The notes: generated by a model from the letters alone, not told the origin. A DNA stretch of 56,176 bases from Agarivorans sp. Toyoura001 (GCF_005405585.1 NZ_BJEQ01000025.1:1-56176), one strand, 5' to 3'. Counted from the first letter of the stretch, positions 1 to 8,804 are shown. Made by a program: numbers and translations.

Positions 1-2
1 CG

Positions 3-95
3 ATATACAACACGATGAGACCGCACCTGAGTTTAAATATGGAAACGCCCAATCAGGTGCATAATAGAAAAGGCCAGCTACTGGAGCTGGCCTAA
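3..95 (+). CDS. IS3-family transposase OrfB, C-terminal fragment
   Basis: In frame 3 the first bases read I-Y-N-T-M-R-P-H-L-S-L-N-M-E-T-P and run to a TAA stop at 93-95, 30 residues in all. The RPHxSLNxxTPxxV pattern is the typical tail of the IS3-type OrfB integrase-core transposase. The gene is partial because the window begins inside it, so the catalytic DDE residues are not seen. It faces rightward, toward the convergent diguanylate cyclase gene. Confidence 0.8.
   Translation: MYNTMRPHLSLNMETPNQVHNRKGQLLELA
71..93 (-). terminator. Hairpin in the IS end, terminator-like on the minus strand
   Basis: A perfect 9-bp stem (71-79 with 85-93, 5-base loop) overlaps the transposase stop codon. 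Read on the minus strand it is followed by four T residues, so it could end leftward transcription from the diguanylate cyclase gene or shield the IS from outside transcription. There is no T run on the plus strand. Confidence 0.5.
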
Positions 96-136
96 AAACC
101 GTCAACCTATTTTAGGACGGGTCATGCTATTTGGCT

Positions 137-1105
137 TTAATCTACCTTATGTTGAAACAAGCTGGTTTGATTACGCCCGTTATGCTTGCTTTGATACAAG
201 GCTTGGTCGGTATTTGCTAACCAATCTTTCGCACTTGCAGTTTGGTCGTCAAGTTCTGCGATACCAAGGCTAACGGTAAAGGGAATCTCAGTGCCACCAA
301 CAACCGGTTTTAAATCCTCTATTGCGGAACGTATTCGCTCGCAAAATATCTTGGCGTGCTCAGCGTCGGTGTCAGTTAATATTACCCCGAATTCCTCTCC
401 GCCGTAGCGGCCGGCTATATCGGTTTTACGCATTACTTTTCGTAAGGTATCACCCACTAAGGTAATAATTTTGTCGCCAGCAGGGTGGCCATAGGTATCG
501 TTAACTTTTTTAAAGTGGTCGATATCAAACATGACTAACGAACTTGGTGCTGTGCTGCGAACAAAGCGATTAAACTCTTGGTCCAACCTGTCTTGCCAAT
601 AGCCTCTATTATATAGCTGCGTGAGTTTGTCGGTGCGACTGAGCACTTTCAGCTCTTCGTTTACTTTATGTGCCTCAAGTTTATTCACTGCGTTATCGGT
701 CACATCGTAAATAATCAAACTAATGTGAGTCACAATGCCGGTTAACGAGGTTAGCGGAATAATGGTGATGTTCTGGTACATGAAATCAACGGTACCAGTG
801 ATTGGCCGATAGTTTTTAAATGGAAATACGTGGGGGCGTTGCTCCCAAGTGGTAAAGGCTCTGTTTTTTAGAAAAAACACCGAGTCCATTTTATGGCGTA
901 ACCAATCTTCAGGCAGGTTGGGGAATAGGGTAAACAACTCTTTCCCCTGAGCTTGGTCGGGGCGCAAACCACTATGGGTTTCCATAAAGTTGTTCCAAAC
1001 CTGCACATTGTAATCTTTATCAAGCACCACCAAGCCGACATCGATAGTTTGTATCATGTCGAGCATCCAGTGGAACTCGTTCATCTCATTTTGGTGTTGG
1101 CTCAT
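137..1105 (-). CDS. PAS-GGDEF diguanylate cyclase
   Basis: Predicted to make cyclic di-GMP from two GTP. An N-terminal PAS domain (about residues 10-110) precedes a GGDEF domain (about 155-320) with an intact GRYGGEEF active site. RKTD upstream of it matches the RxxD product-inhibition site, so the enzyme is probably active and feedback-controlled. No membrane segment is seen, so it should be cytosolic. I chose the ATG at 1105 over a TTG at 1114; either start overlaps the 3' end of the upstream response regulator gene (stop at 1086), so the two genes are probably translationally coupled. The PAS ligand is unknown. Confidence 0.88.
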   Translation of the reverse strand: MSQHQNEMNEFHWMLDMIQTIDVGLVVLDKDYNVQVWNNFMETHSGLRPDQAQGKELFTLFPNLPEDWLRHKMDSVFFLKNRAFTTWEQRPHVFPFKNYRPITGTVDFMYQNITIIPLTSLTGIVTHISLIIYDVTDNAVNKLEAHKVNEELKVLSRTDKLTQLYNRGYWQDRLDQEFNRFVRSTAPSSLVMFDIDHFKKVNDTYGHPAGDKIITLVGDTLRKVMRKTDIAGRYGGEEFGVILTDTDAEHAKIFCERIRSAIEDLKPVVGGTEIPFTVSLGIAELDDQTASAKDWLANTDQALYQSKHNGRNQTSLFQHKVD

Positions 1106-2147
1106 GATGCTCAAATAAATATGAAATTTTGTTATTAAGGGTCGGCAACGAATCTTCGGTAATCAGTAATAGCAGATCACATTGAATGTTATGCTTTTCA
1201 ATAGTGTAGTTGATTTCTATTGCTAAAGTTTTTTGCCAACGATGGGTATTGTTACTAATTAAATCGCCAATATTACAGTGCTGACCTAACACTACCGGAT
1301 GGCCTTGAGAAAAGCCTACATCTAGCTGATCAGACACGCCTTTTAAGCAAGCGCCGATTAAGATATTGGCAATGTCCATTAATACTTCTAACTGGCCGTT
1401 GTCATCCATCTCACCTTTGTACTTCATCAACTTAGACATATCGGCAAAGCTGGAATCGTGAAATAACAATAACGCTTCGCCGGCAATGCCTGAGCCTATA
1501 AAACCTTGGCAGACGGCAGACATTTCCTCGTTCTCTTCTACCGAGCTTAAGGCCATATGCAATTCACTGGTTTCCAGAATATTAACATTGGGGATCGGTA
1601 GTACGATGAAGGTATCAAGTAAGCGTGCCAGTAAATCTGCCGCACGACCCATTGCCACATTGGCAATCTCTTGATAATGGTCGCGAAAATCGACAATTTT
1701 AGGCGATAAAGTATCGTTAGCGGGCGCTGGCATTTTATCTAGCGCAGCTAAATCATTTTCTAATTCGAGCAGTTGTTGAGACTCAACAATGCCATAGGCC
1801 ACTAATATCTCGCCAATTTTGGCTTTGTTGGTGGGTTTTTTAATGAAATCCAGAGCGCCAAGTTGTTTTACACGGTTGTAAGCTTCGGGCTGAACGTCTC
1901 CAGATACAACTATGATTAACGCGGGTAGATCATTCTTCTGAACTTCTTCTAGTACTTCATAACCATCCATCACTGGCATATTGAGATCGAGAAATACCAC
2001 ATCCCCTTTACCTGCGCGGATTAAGTCCACGCCCTCTTGGCCATTTTTAGCAAAGCTGATTTCTACGTCCCATCCGGGAGGGAGGCTGCGAGCCATTTGT
2101 TTTCTTGCGAGGTTAGAGTCATCGCAAATAAGAATTGGTAACGACAT
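1086..2147 (-). CDS. Response regulator with REC and CheC/CheX-like domains
   Basis: A REC domain (about residues 1-120) has the ICDD acidic pair, the FLDLNMPVMDG phosphoacceptor loop and a conserved Lys in FIKKP. The C-terminal half (about 185-350) resembles the CheC/CheX/FliY chemotaxis phosphatase fold. The helix that normally carries ExxN reads DIANILIG here, so Glu is replaced by Asp and Asn is kept, with a Pro about 23 residues later. Reduced or retuned phosphatase activity is therefore possible. No DNA-binding domain is seen. It is the first gene of a pair with the overlapping diguanylate cyclase gene, which suggests phosphorylation-linked control of c-di-GMP. No histidine kinase is adjacent. 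Confidence 0.82.
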   Translation of the reverse strand: MSLPILICDDSNLARKQMARSLPPGWDVEISFAKNGQEGVDLIRAGKGDVVFLDLNMPVMDGYEVLEEVQKNDLPALIIVVSGDVQPEAYNRVKQLGALDFIKKPTNKAKIGEILVAYGIVESQQLLELENDLAALDKMPAPANDTLSPKIVDFRDHYQEIANVAMGRAADLLARLLDTFIVLPIPNVNILETSELHMALSSVEENEEMSAVCQGFIGSGIAGEALLLFHDSSFADMSKLMKYKGEMDDNGQLEVLMDIANILIGACLKGVSDQLDVGFSQGHPVVLGQHCNIGDLISNNTHRWQKTLAIEINYTIEKHNIQCDLLLLITEDSLPTLNNKISYLFEHHEPTPK

Positions 2148-2435
2148 AATTTACTATTAACTCTCCTTGTTCGCTGACAGTATGAAGCCAAATGGCTGGC
2201 TTGCTAAGCAGGAAATGATAAAAATTACAATTAAGCTTGCGGCACTTTGAGGTGTTTCACAAAAACCACTTCGCTATCAGCTGTAAAGATAAGTTTAGTC
2301 GAGAAGTAATTGATTATTCGTTAAAGTTTCAAAATAGTACGCGTAGTCTGATAAGCTGTAATGTCAAACTAGAAAGCGAATAAAAATTTGCTTAGTTGCT
2401 AAAAAAACGGAAATGGACGATTTAGAGGATCTAAA

Positions 2436-3008
2436 GTGGAACTAGCTAGATGGATCAGGCAAGGAGTAGTGGCTGCCTGCGTACTGTTTTCGGTATGCGC
2501 TCAGTCTGCCTCGGTGCAGAGTAGAATAGAATATTATGATGTTAGCGCTCACGACTTAAATCAGCTGCGTAGTCAAATACAAGCACAAGGCCCTAAAAAA
2601 CGGGGGAATCGATACAGCATTGCTGCGGAATATCACCTTAGTTGGACGCCAAAAGTACAGATTCGTAATGATCGCTGTGAAGCGTTGCAGCCAGATTTAC
2701 AGTTGAGTGCCGATTTAGTGATGCCTCGTTGGATTAGTCAAAGTAAAGCTGACTTTGCTGTACAGCAATCTTGGATCAGCTATATTGCTGCTGCTCAGCA
2801 ATACCATCAAAAAATCACCTTATTAATTGAGCAAAGCGTTGATCGCTTTGTACAACAGACACGAGGTTTAAACGCGGCCGAGTGCGATAAGCTAGAAGCG
2901 CTAATTAATGCCAAGGGCAGGGCGGCACTGGCGAGTGCTCAGCAAAAAGTGCGAACCTACCAGCGCCAAACCCGTTATGGTGAATCTTTAGGGCTAACGA
3001 TACCTTAA
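2436..3008 (+). CDS. DUF922-like secreted protein
   Basis: A GTG start preceded by an AGAGGA-like ribosome site gives a 190-residue protein with a clear signal peptide (hydrophobic stretch about 9-22, cleavage near AQSA). The mature part has the DUF922 pattern: an early YYDVS segment, a GP followed by a W-rich strand (YHLSWTPK), and a late helical segment. DUF922 proteins are called putative Zn-dependent secreted proteases, but the usual HExxH-like helix reads YHQKITLLIEQ here, with no Glu after the His, so catalysis is doubtful. The 3' end overlaps convergent mnmC by 15 bases. Confidence 0.65.
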   Translation: MELARWIRQGVVAACVLFSVCAQSASVQSRIEYYDVSAHDLNQLRSQIQAQGPKKRGNRYSIAAEYHLSWTPKVQIRNDRCEALQPDLQLSADLVMPRWISQSKADFAVQQSWISYIAAAQQYHQKITLLIEQSVDRFVQQTRGLNAAECDKLEALINAKGRAALASAQQKVRTYQRQTRYGESLGLTIP

Positions 3009-5021
3009 TTCTAATGGGCGCTTTTTCACTAAGCGCCTATTCCAAAAGCGATGCGGATGTAAACTACTCAAAGTGGATTGCTTAAGTGGCAGAGGTTCAC
3101 CGCAAAGCTGAGCTGCCAATATTTCGCTGGCAAAAGGTGCGCTGGTGATCCCTCTTGAGCCGAAACCTACTGCCATAAAACAACGTTGGTAATAAGGTGG
3201 CGTTTGTTGCTGCCAGTTTTGTTGATAACCCTCCCTGTATATTTCCTCTATTTTGGGCACTTGCCCTAGAATTGGAAAGTGATCTCTAACGGCACAGCGA
3301 GTGGCGGCTCGACCTGGTAACTCAGCCAGTTGCATCTCGTTATTCCAAGCCTGAGGCTGACATTTACGCAGCGCGGCTAAGTTGTCTTCGGCTTCCTTGG
3401 CATCCATTTCAACATTTAGATTGTTACGCACATAACTCGCTCCAATACAGTGTTGATGGTGGCTAGCCGGGGTGAGATAACCTTCATAGCATAATACGGT
3501 AGTGAGTTTACTTAATTGCGAATTGGTGTTGATATGACTTACTTGGCCACGTACTGGCGTTAGCGGAAGTTGCTCGGTTTGCGGCAAGTTAAGTAGGCGG
3601 TGAGAGTGGCAAAAAGCGATGTTGTCGTGAATTTTATTTACGTCGCCAAAACTTAACACACAGCATTTATCATCTTGCTTAAATGCAGTTAGTTCATGGT
3701 CATAATGAATAGTTAATAAACCCGACTGCTCGGCAGACTCTAGCAAGGTTTGCACGCACTGCTTGGCATTTATCCAGCCCGCTAAAGGGTAATACAAGGC
3801 TTCGCTCTCGAGGTTTACCCCTGCTATGGTTGAGGCTTGCTCAGCTGACACCGGGTAAACCAGCTCTTTAGGATAATTTGCTTGGATAATATTGTGGTTT
3901 TTCTTCAGTGATTTTTCATCGTAGCCTAGTTGAATTAACCCACAGTATTCATGCTCTACGGTTAAACCTTGCTGGTCTAATTGCCCCATTATCTGACTAT
4001 GGTAGTTAAAAGCATGCTGAAAAAAGTCACTCACGTTTGGCTGGTTTGGGCTTAATAAGGGATACACCGCACCTTGTCGGTTGCCTGACGCCTCTAATGC
4101 AGCTGCACCATTTTTTTCGTAGAGGCTGACTTTTACACCGCGCTTAACCAAGGCATAAGCTAGACTTGCGCCGGCAATACCCGCGCCGATAATGGCCATA
4201 TCTTCGCCACGGCTGATACTTTGTCGTGAATATAAATGACTTTGCTGCTCATACTCCGGGGCAGTAGCTTGATAGCTCCCCACTAACATATCACGCTTTC
4301 GGCCGAAGCCTTTGGCTTTTTCGGTGGCAAAACCGGCGTCAATTAAGCCCCTGCGAACAAAGCCTGCCGCGGTAAAAGTAGCCAAGCTGGCATTGTCGGC
4401 CGAAATTCTGGCCATGCCATTAAACAATTGCTGAGACCACATATCGGGATTTTTACTTGGTGCGAAGCCATCTAAAAACCAGCTATGTACTAAACCACCT
4501 TTTACGTTCGGGACTTCTGGCAAGTTAGCGTGTACATCACCAATCCAAATATCTAAGGTGATGGGCACTGGAGTGCTAAACTCAATACGATGACATCCAG
4601 GCGTCATAATCTTTGGATAGCGTAACAGCAGTTGCTGGCTAAAAGGCATAAGCTCAGTCCACTGAGAGAGGGCTTGGCTTAGATCCCTTAGTGCTAAAGG
4701 GTGCTTTTCAAAGCTAATAAAATGTAGTCGTTTTAGTTCGGTATCAGCGTGTTCGACTAAAAATTGTTGGTAGTGTTGCCAAGTAGCTAAAAAGTTTAAG
4801 CCAGTACCAAAGCCCGTTTCGGCAATAACGTAGCTGGCTTGCTTATGGCTATTCCAGCGCTCAGAGAGTTGATTTTGTTCAATAAATACATAACGTGTTT
4901 CAGCTAAACCGTTATCTACGGAGAAATAAACGTCATCATAATTGGTCGCTACTGGCGTACCTTCGGGATTCCAATGAACGGTGGCGGTTGTGGTGTTATT
5001 CACATTATCCGATGAAGACAA
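2994..5021 (-). CDS. mnmC: Bifunctional tRNA wobble-uridine enzyme MnmC
   Basis: Completes mnm5s2U34 in tRNA: the C-terminal FAD oxidoreductase removes the carboxymethyl group and the N-terminal SAM methyltransferase methylates the resulting amine. The SAM motif GFGTGLNF is at residues 70-77, DGFAPSKNP near 184-192, and the FAD Rossmann motif GAGIAG near 279-284. The 675-residue length fits the family (E. coli about 668). The start is a TTG at 5021. It is divergent from fabB, the classic arrangement in enteric bacteria and their relatives. Confidence 0.96.
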   Translation of the reverse strand: MSSSDNVNNTTTATVHWNPEGTPVATNYDDVYFSVDNGLAETRYVFIEQNQLSERWNSHKQASYVIAETGFGTGLNFLATWQHYQQFLVEHADTELKRLHFISFEKHPLALRDLSQALSQWTELMPFSQQLLLRYPKIMTPGCHRIEFSTPVPITLDIWIGDVHANLPEVPNVKGGLVHSWFLDGFAPSKNPDMWSQQLFNGMARISADNASLATFTAAGFVRRGLIDAGFATEKAKGFGRKRDMLVGSYQATAPEYEQQSHLYSRQSISRGEDMAIIGAGIAGASLAYALVKRGVKVSLYEKNGAAALEASGNRQGAVYPLLSPNQPNVSDFFQHAFNYHSQIMGQLDQQGLTVEHEYCGLIQLGYDEKSLKKNHNIIQANYPKELVYPVSAEQASTIAGVNLESEALYYPLAGWINAKQCVQTLLESAEQSGLLTIHYDHELTAFKQDDKCCVLSFGDVNKIHDNIAFCHSHRLLNLPQTEQLPLTPVRGQVSHINTNSQLSKLTTVLCYEGYLTPASHHQHCIGASYVRNNLNVEMDAKEAEDNLAALRKCQPQAWNNEMQLAELPGRAATRCAVRDHFPILGQVPKIEEIYREGYQQNWQQQTPPYYQRCFMAVGFGSRGITSAPFASEILAAQLCGEPLPLKQSTLSSLHPHRFWNRRLVKKRPLELRYR

Positions 5022-5052
5022 AATTTAACCTCGAGTTTTACTAGAAAATTTA

Positions 5053-5070
5053 AGCGTACACGTGTACTCT
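5053..5070. promoter_or_regulatory. FabR-type operator upstream of fabB
   Basis: The 18-base AGCGTACACGTGTACTCT is a near-perfect palindrome (one mismatch per half) and closely matches the FabR operator known upstream of enteric fabA and fabB. It lies 66 bases before the fabB start, in the mnmC-fabB divergent region. FabR represses unsaturated fatty acid synthesis in response to acyl chain composition. The site is seen directly; binding is inferred. Confidence 0.8.
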
Positions 5071-5135
5071 CATCCGACCAGATTAGGCTGCAAAATCGGT
5101 AACATAGCAGCAAATACAACCCGTGAGACCATCTG

Positions 5136-6353
5136 ATGAAAAGAGCAGTTATCACCGGGCTAGGCATTATATCTAGTATCGGTAACAATAAAGAAGAAGT
5201 ATTAGCATCCTTACAAGCAGGTAAATCGGGAATTACCCATTCACCTGAATTTGCCGAGCTAAATCTACGCAGCCAAGTATGGGGTGATTTAAAAATGACC
5301 CCTGCTGAACATGTTGATCGCAAAACAATGCGCTTCATGGGCGATGCTGCGGCATTTTCTTACCTTTCGATGCAGCAAGCTATTGAAGATGCAAAACTTG
5401 CAGAAGACCTAGTATCAAACGAACGTACCGGTTTGGTGGTAGGTTCAGGTGGTGCTTCTTCAAAGAACCAAGTTGAAGCCGCAGATATTTTACGCGCTAA
5501 AGGCGTTCGTCGCGTGGGACCGTATATGGTGCCAAGAACAATGTCGAGCACTACCTCAGCATGTTTAGCCACACCGTTTAAAATTAAGGGTGTTAACTAT
5601 TCTATTAGCAGTGCTTGTGCAACCAGTGCTCATTGTATTGGTCATGCTTTAGAGCTAATTCAACTAGGCAAGCAAGATGTGGTATTTGCAGGTGGCGGTG
5701 AAGAACTTCACTGGACATTGGCAATGGAATTTGACGCTATGGGTGCTTTGTCGACTAAATACAACGACAACCCTGAACTCGCTTCGCGTACCTACGATGC
5801 AGACCGAGATGGTTTTGTTATTTCTGGCGGCGGCGGCATGGTAGTGGTTGAAGAACTAGAACATGCTTTGGCTCGCGGTGCAAAAATCTACGGTGAAATC
5901 GTAGGTTATGGTGCGACGTCTGATGGCTACGATATGGTTGCTCCGTCAGGCGAGGGCGCTGTACGTTGTATGCGCCAAGCTATGCAAGGCCTTAACGGTG
6001 ACATTGATTACGTGAATACTCACGGTACTTCTACGCCAGTAGGCGACGTAAAAGAGCTAGGCGCTATTCAAGAAGTATTTGGTGGCAACAGCCCGCTAAT
6101 TAGTGCGACCAAGGCGATGACTGGCCATGCACTAGGCGCGGCGGGTGTACATGAGGCGATCTACTCATTATTAATGATGGAAAACGACTTTGTAGCCCCA
6201 AGCATTAACATCAATAACTTAGATGAAAAAGCAGAAGGCTTGAACATTGTTGCCAATGAAGCGAAAAGCGCTAAGTTGAACCGTGTAATGTCTAATAGCT
6301 TTGGTTTTGGTGGCACAAATGCCACGCTTGTAATCGAGCGTTTCCAAGACTAA
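5136..6353 (+). CDS. fabB: 3-oxoacyl-ACP synthase I (FabB)
   Basis: Elongating beta-ketoacyl-ACP synthase needed for unsaturated fatty acid synthesis: it condenses acyl-ACP with malonyl-ACP. The 405-residue length is typical. The catalytic Cys is in SSACATS (about residue 161), the two His are in [11 protein letters not shown] (about 296) and TGHALGAAG (about 331), and Lys lies in SATKAMTG. The C-terminal [10 protein letters not shown] loop is present. A FabR palindrome lies upstream and a strong terminator downstream, so it is probably transcribed alone. Confidence 0.98.
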   Translation: MKRAVITGLGIISSIGNNKEEVLASLQAGKSGITHSPEFAELNLRSQVWGDLKMTPAEHVDRKTMRFMGDAAAFSYLSMQQAIEDAKLAEDLVSNERTGLVVGSGGASSKNQVEAADILRAKGVRRVGPYMVPRTMSSTTSACLATPFKIKGVNYSISSACATSAHCIGHALELIQLGKQDVVFAGGGEELHWTLAMEFDAMGALSTKYNDNPELASRTYDADRDGFVISGGGGMVVVEELEHALARGAKIYGEIVGYGATSDGYDMVAPSGEGAVRCMRQAMQGLNGDIDYVNTHGTSTPVGDVKELGAIQEVFGGNSPLISATKAMTGHALGAAGVHEAIYSLLMMENDFVAPSININNLDEKAEGLNIVANEAKSAKLNRVMSNSFGFGGTNATLVIERFQD

Positions 6354-6367
6354 GTCAATTTTGTTTG

Positions 6368-6398
6368 AAAAAAGCTGCCTTTGGGCAGCTTTTTTTTT
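6368..6398 (+). terminator. Rho-independent terminator after fabB
   Basis: An AAAAGCTGCC / GGCAGCTTTT hairpin with a short loop is followed by a run of eight or more T. It separates fabB from pdxB and overlaps the upstream extension of the pdxB reading frame, which argues against a pdxB start before it. Confidence 0.92.
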
Positions 6399-6465
6399 AT
6401 GGAATTTATTACGCGTGTTAAGATTGCCGACCTTAAAAGTCAGCAGATTACCAATAGCGCAATCA

Positions 6466-7578
6466 ATGAAAATAGTGGTAGACGAAAATATTCCCTTTGC
6501 TCAAGAGATCTTAAGCCAGCATGGGGATGTGATAGCGGTAGATGGCCGGACCATGCAAGCTGAGCAACTGATTAACGTAGATGCCCTGTTAGTGCGCTCT
6601 GTCACCAAGGTAAGCCCTCAATTATTAGCAAAAGCGAATCAGCTCAAGTTTGTAGGTACTGCGACTATCGGCACCGAACATATCGACCAAGATTATTTGC
6701 GCCAGCAGAAGATTGCCTTTGCTAGTGCGCCGGGCTGTAATGCTATTGCGGTTGGTGAATACGTAGTCACTGCCCTATTAGCCGCTGCTGAACATCAGCA
6801 ACAACAACTAGCAGGTAAAACTATTGCTATTGTTGGTGCGGGAAACACCGGTAGCCAAGTAGCAAAGCGAGCGGCAGCTATAGGCATGCAGGTAATGCTT
6901 TATGATCCGCCGTTAGCCGAGCAGGGTTTATGTGAGGAATCGGTAAGCTTTGAGCAAGTACTGCAAGCCGATGTGATTAGCTTGCATGTGCCTTCGACTA
7001 AAATCGGTAAACACCCTAGTTACCATATGTTCAATTCATCGGTATTAGCCAAGCTAAAACCAGAGCAAGTATTACTCAATGCCTGCCGTGGTGAGGTAAT
7101 AGATAACCAAGCATTACTAAAGCAAGCAGAGCAAGGGAAAGCCCCACTGCTGATTTTAGATGTATGGGAAGGTGAGCCAACTATTTTAACGCCTTTGGTA
7201 AAATATGCTTTTATTGCCACCCCGCATATTGCAGGTTATAGCCTAGAAGGGAAAATGCGTGGTACCAGCATGGTTTATCATGCAATGTGCCAAGCCTTAG
7301 CGCTAAAAGAAAATGATTTAAGCGAGCACTTACTACCCGAGGCTGAGTTTTCAAAAATCAGCCTTAATGGAGAAGTAAGTCAACCTCAGCTCACCAAGCT
7401 TACTCAGGTGGTTTACGATATTTTTGCTGATGACCGCCGATTTCGATTACATGGTTCAACCCCACAGGGCTTTGACCAACTTAGAAAGTTTTACCCGCAA
7501 CGCCGTGAATTTAGGGTATTGCAGGTACTTAATCAACATAATCAAGCAGTGCTTAGCCAGCTTGGTTTTAACCTTTAA
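6466..7578 (+). CDS. pdxB: Erythronate-4-phosphate dehydrogenase PdxB
   Basis: Second step of DXP-dependent pyridoxal 5'-phosphate synthesis: oxidises 4-phosphoerythronate with NAD. From the ATG at 6466 the protein has 370 residues (E. coli 378). The Rossmann motif GAGNTGS is at 124-130. The catalytic triad of the D-2-hydroxyacid dehydrogenase family is visible: Arg208 in NACRGE, Glu237 in VWEGEP, His254 in TPHIAG. The C-terminal PdxB dimerisation region is present. The reading frame is open back to 6361, but that stretch crosses the fabB terminator, and MKIVVDENIP is the normal family start. Confidence 0.96.
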   Translation: MKIVVDENIPFAQEILSQHGDVIAVDGRTMQAEQLINVDALLVRSVTKVSPQLLAKANQLKFVGTATIGTEHIDQDYLRQQKIAFASAPGCNAIAVGEYVVTALLAAAEHQQQQLAGKTIAIVGAGNTGSQVAKRAAAIGMQVMLYDPPLAEQGLCEESVSFEQVLQADVISLHVPSTKIGKHPSYHMFNSSVLAKLKPEQVLLNACRGEVIDNQALLKQAEQGKAPLLILDVWEGEPTILTPLVKYAFIATPHIAGYSLEGKMRGTSMVYHAMCQALALKENDLSEHLLPEAEFSKISLNGEVSQPQLTKLTQVVYDIFADDRRFRLHGSTPQGFDQLRKFYPQRREFRVLQVLNQHNQAVLSQLGFNL

Positions 7579-7589
7579 GAGAATACATA

Positions 7590-8618
7590 ATGCAACAGTT
7601 TCATAATGTGGCAATCATTGGCGCAGAGAGCGAGCAAAGCCAACAATTGTTAACCTTGCTTGAGCAACGCGAGTTTCCTGCCGCACAAATATTCCCAGTG
7701 AATATTAATGCCCAAGATGATGAGGACAGCGATGAAGATCAAGAGGGAAGCTTAAAGTGGCAGGGTGAAACCCTTGATGTTGCGGAAGTAGACATGCTCA
7801 ACTGGTCTGAGATTAGTGTCGCTTGGCTACTGTCTACTGATGAAAGTGCATTAGACATCGCAGAGCAAGCTCGCCAGTTAGGCTGTGTGATTATTGACAT
7901 GGTAAACGCGAATGTTAATGCCTTAAGCTGGGTACACGCTGCCATCAACCCAGAGCAAATTGCCGAAGGTTTAACCGAACGTTGGTTAAATTGTCCAATC
8001 AGCTTGGCAGGTCAGTTATCTTTATTACTGCATATTATTCAACAAGATGTAGAATTAGAGCGGGTCGAAGTTACCGCCATGCTTAGTGCAGCCAATAAAG
8101 GCAAACCGGGTGTAGATGAGCTGGCAGGCCAAACAGCACGTTTGCTAAATGGTTTGCCGGTAGAACCAAAGCTATTTAGTCAGCAACTGGCCTTTAATGT
8201 TTTGCCAGAAGAAGCTGGCGAAGGACTAAATGGTGTCAGTAAGTTTGAAGCTGATTTAAACGAGCAATGCAAAGCGTTGTTACAAACGCCTGAACTTAAC
8301 TTAAATGTGAGTGCTCAGCATGTGCCTGTTTTTTATGGCGACAGCTTAGCGCTGCATCTTTATGGAACTTACTCATTAGATTTACTGAGTATAAAAGAAT
8401 GGTTGGGTCAGCATGACGCCTTCGAACTCGTTGAAGACGAAATCGTGACACCCGTGAGCAATATCGCCAATAACGATACTGTTGTATTGAGCCGTTTACG
8501 CCAAAACCCGAATACGGAAAGCGGTGTAAACCTAAGCTTAATGGCTAACAATCCTTTATCTGGAGTGGTAGCAAACGCGGCTCAAATCGCAGAAACGTTA
8601 ATAAAACAATACATTTAA
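7590..8618 (+). CDS. usg: USG-1-type aspartate-semialdehyde dehydrogenase paralogue
   Basis: A semialdehyde-dehydrogenase-fold protein of 342 residues in the usual usg position between pdxB and fimV/truA, 11 bases after pdxB. Members of this family resemble Asd but are generally not shown to be active. The N-terminal strand NVAIIGAESE lacks the usual GxxGxVG pattern. Cys135 (WLNCPISLAG) sits about where the Asd catalytic Cys falls, but without the PNCST context. An acidic insert (DDEDSDEDQE, 43-52) is unusual. I call it a paralogue of unknown function rather than a working Asd. Confidence 0.82.
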   Translation: MQQFHNVAIIGAESEQSQQLLTLLEQREFPAAQIFPVNINAQDDEDSDEDQEGSLKWQGETLDVAEVDMLNWSEISVAWLLSTDESALDIAEQARQLGCVIIDMVNANVNALSWVHAAINPEQIAEGLTERWLNCPISLAGQLSLLLHIIQQDVELERVEVTAMLSAANKGKPGVDELAGQTARLLNGLPVEPKLFSQQLAFNVLPEEAGEGLNGVSKFEADLNEQCKALLQTPELNLNVSAQHVPVFYGDSLALHLYGTYSLDLLSIKEWLGQHDAFELVEDEIVTPVSNIANNDTVVLSRLRQNPNTESGVNLSLMANNPLSGVVANAAQIAETLIKQYI

Positions 8619-8685
8619 GCCAATTAGCGGTTTAGATTATTACCTAAGCGCCGATAACTCTAGTTGAGGAAAAGCGCAGTAAAAT

Positions 8686-8725
8686 GCGATCTATGTGTAA
8701 ACTGTTGCCTGTTTAGCTAGATCGC
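8686..8725. repeat. Imperfect inverted repeat between usg and fimV
   Basis: GCGATCTA (8686-8693) pairs perfectly with TAGATCGC (8718-8725). A further 5-bp pairing (8698-8702 with 8711-8715) closes an 8-base loop. There is no T run, so it does not look like a terminator. It lies about 80-120 bases upstream of fimV and could be a structured leader or an operator. Confidence 0.55.
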
Positions 8726-8804
8726 TGATTGTTAGCTGGTTATATTAAAACAATAACAATGGATTGAAGCTATTCAGTCTAAAGGAAGAACACAAGGAAA
8801 AACT

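Larger units (their letters stand above)
1..124 (+). mobile_element. IS3-family element, right end (truncated by window edge)
   Basis: The stretch holds the last codons of a transposase and a terminal inverted repeat at 101-124 ending in CA. Reverse-complemented, that repeat matches the 24 bases at 56050-56073 at 21 positions, so the same element type lies at both window ends, in the same orientation. TG...CA termini with an OrfB-like C-terminus fit the IS3 family. The element ends 12 bases after the stop of the diguanylate cyclase gene. Target duplications cannot be checked because the other end is outside the window. Confidence 0.85.

Noticed and set aside
6361-6465. Extra 35 codons at the pdxB N-terminus
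   Set aside because: They cross the fabB terminator hairpin, and MKIVVDENIP at 6466 is the family start.
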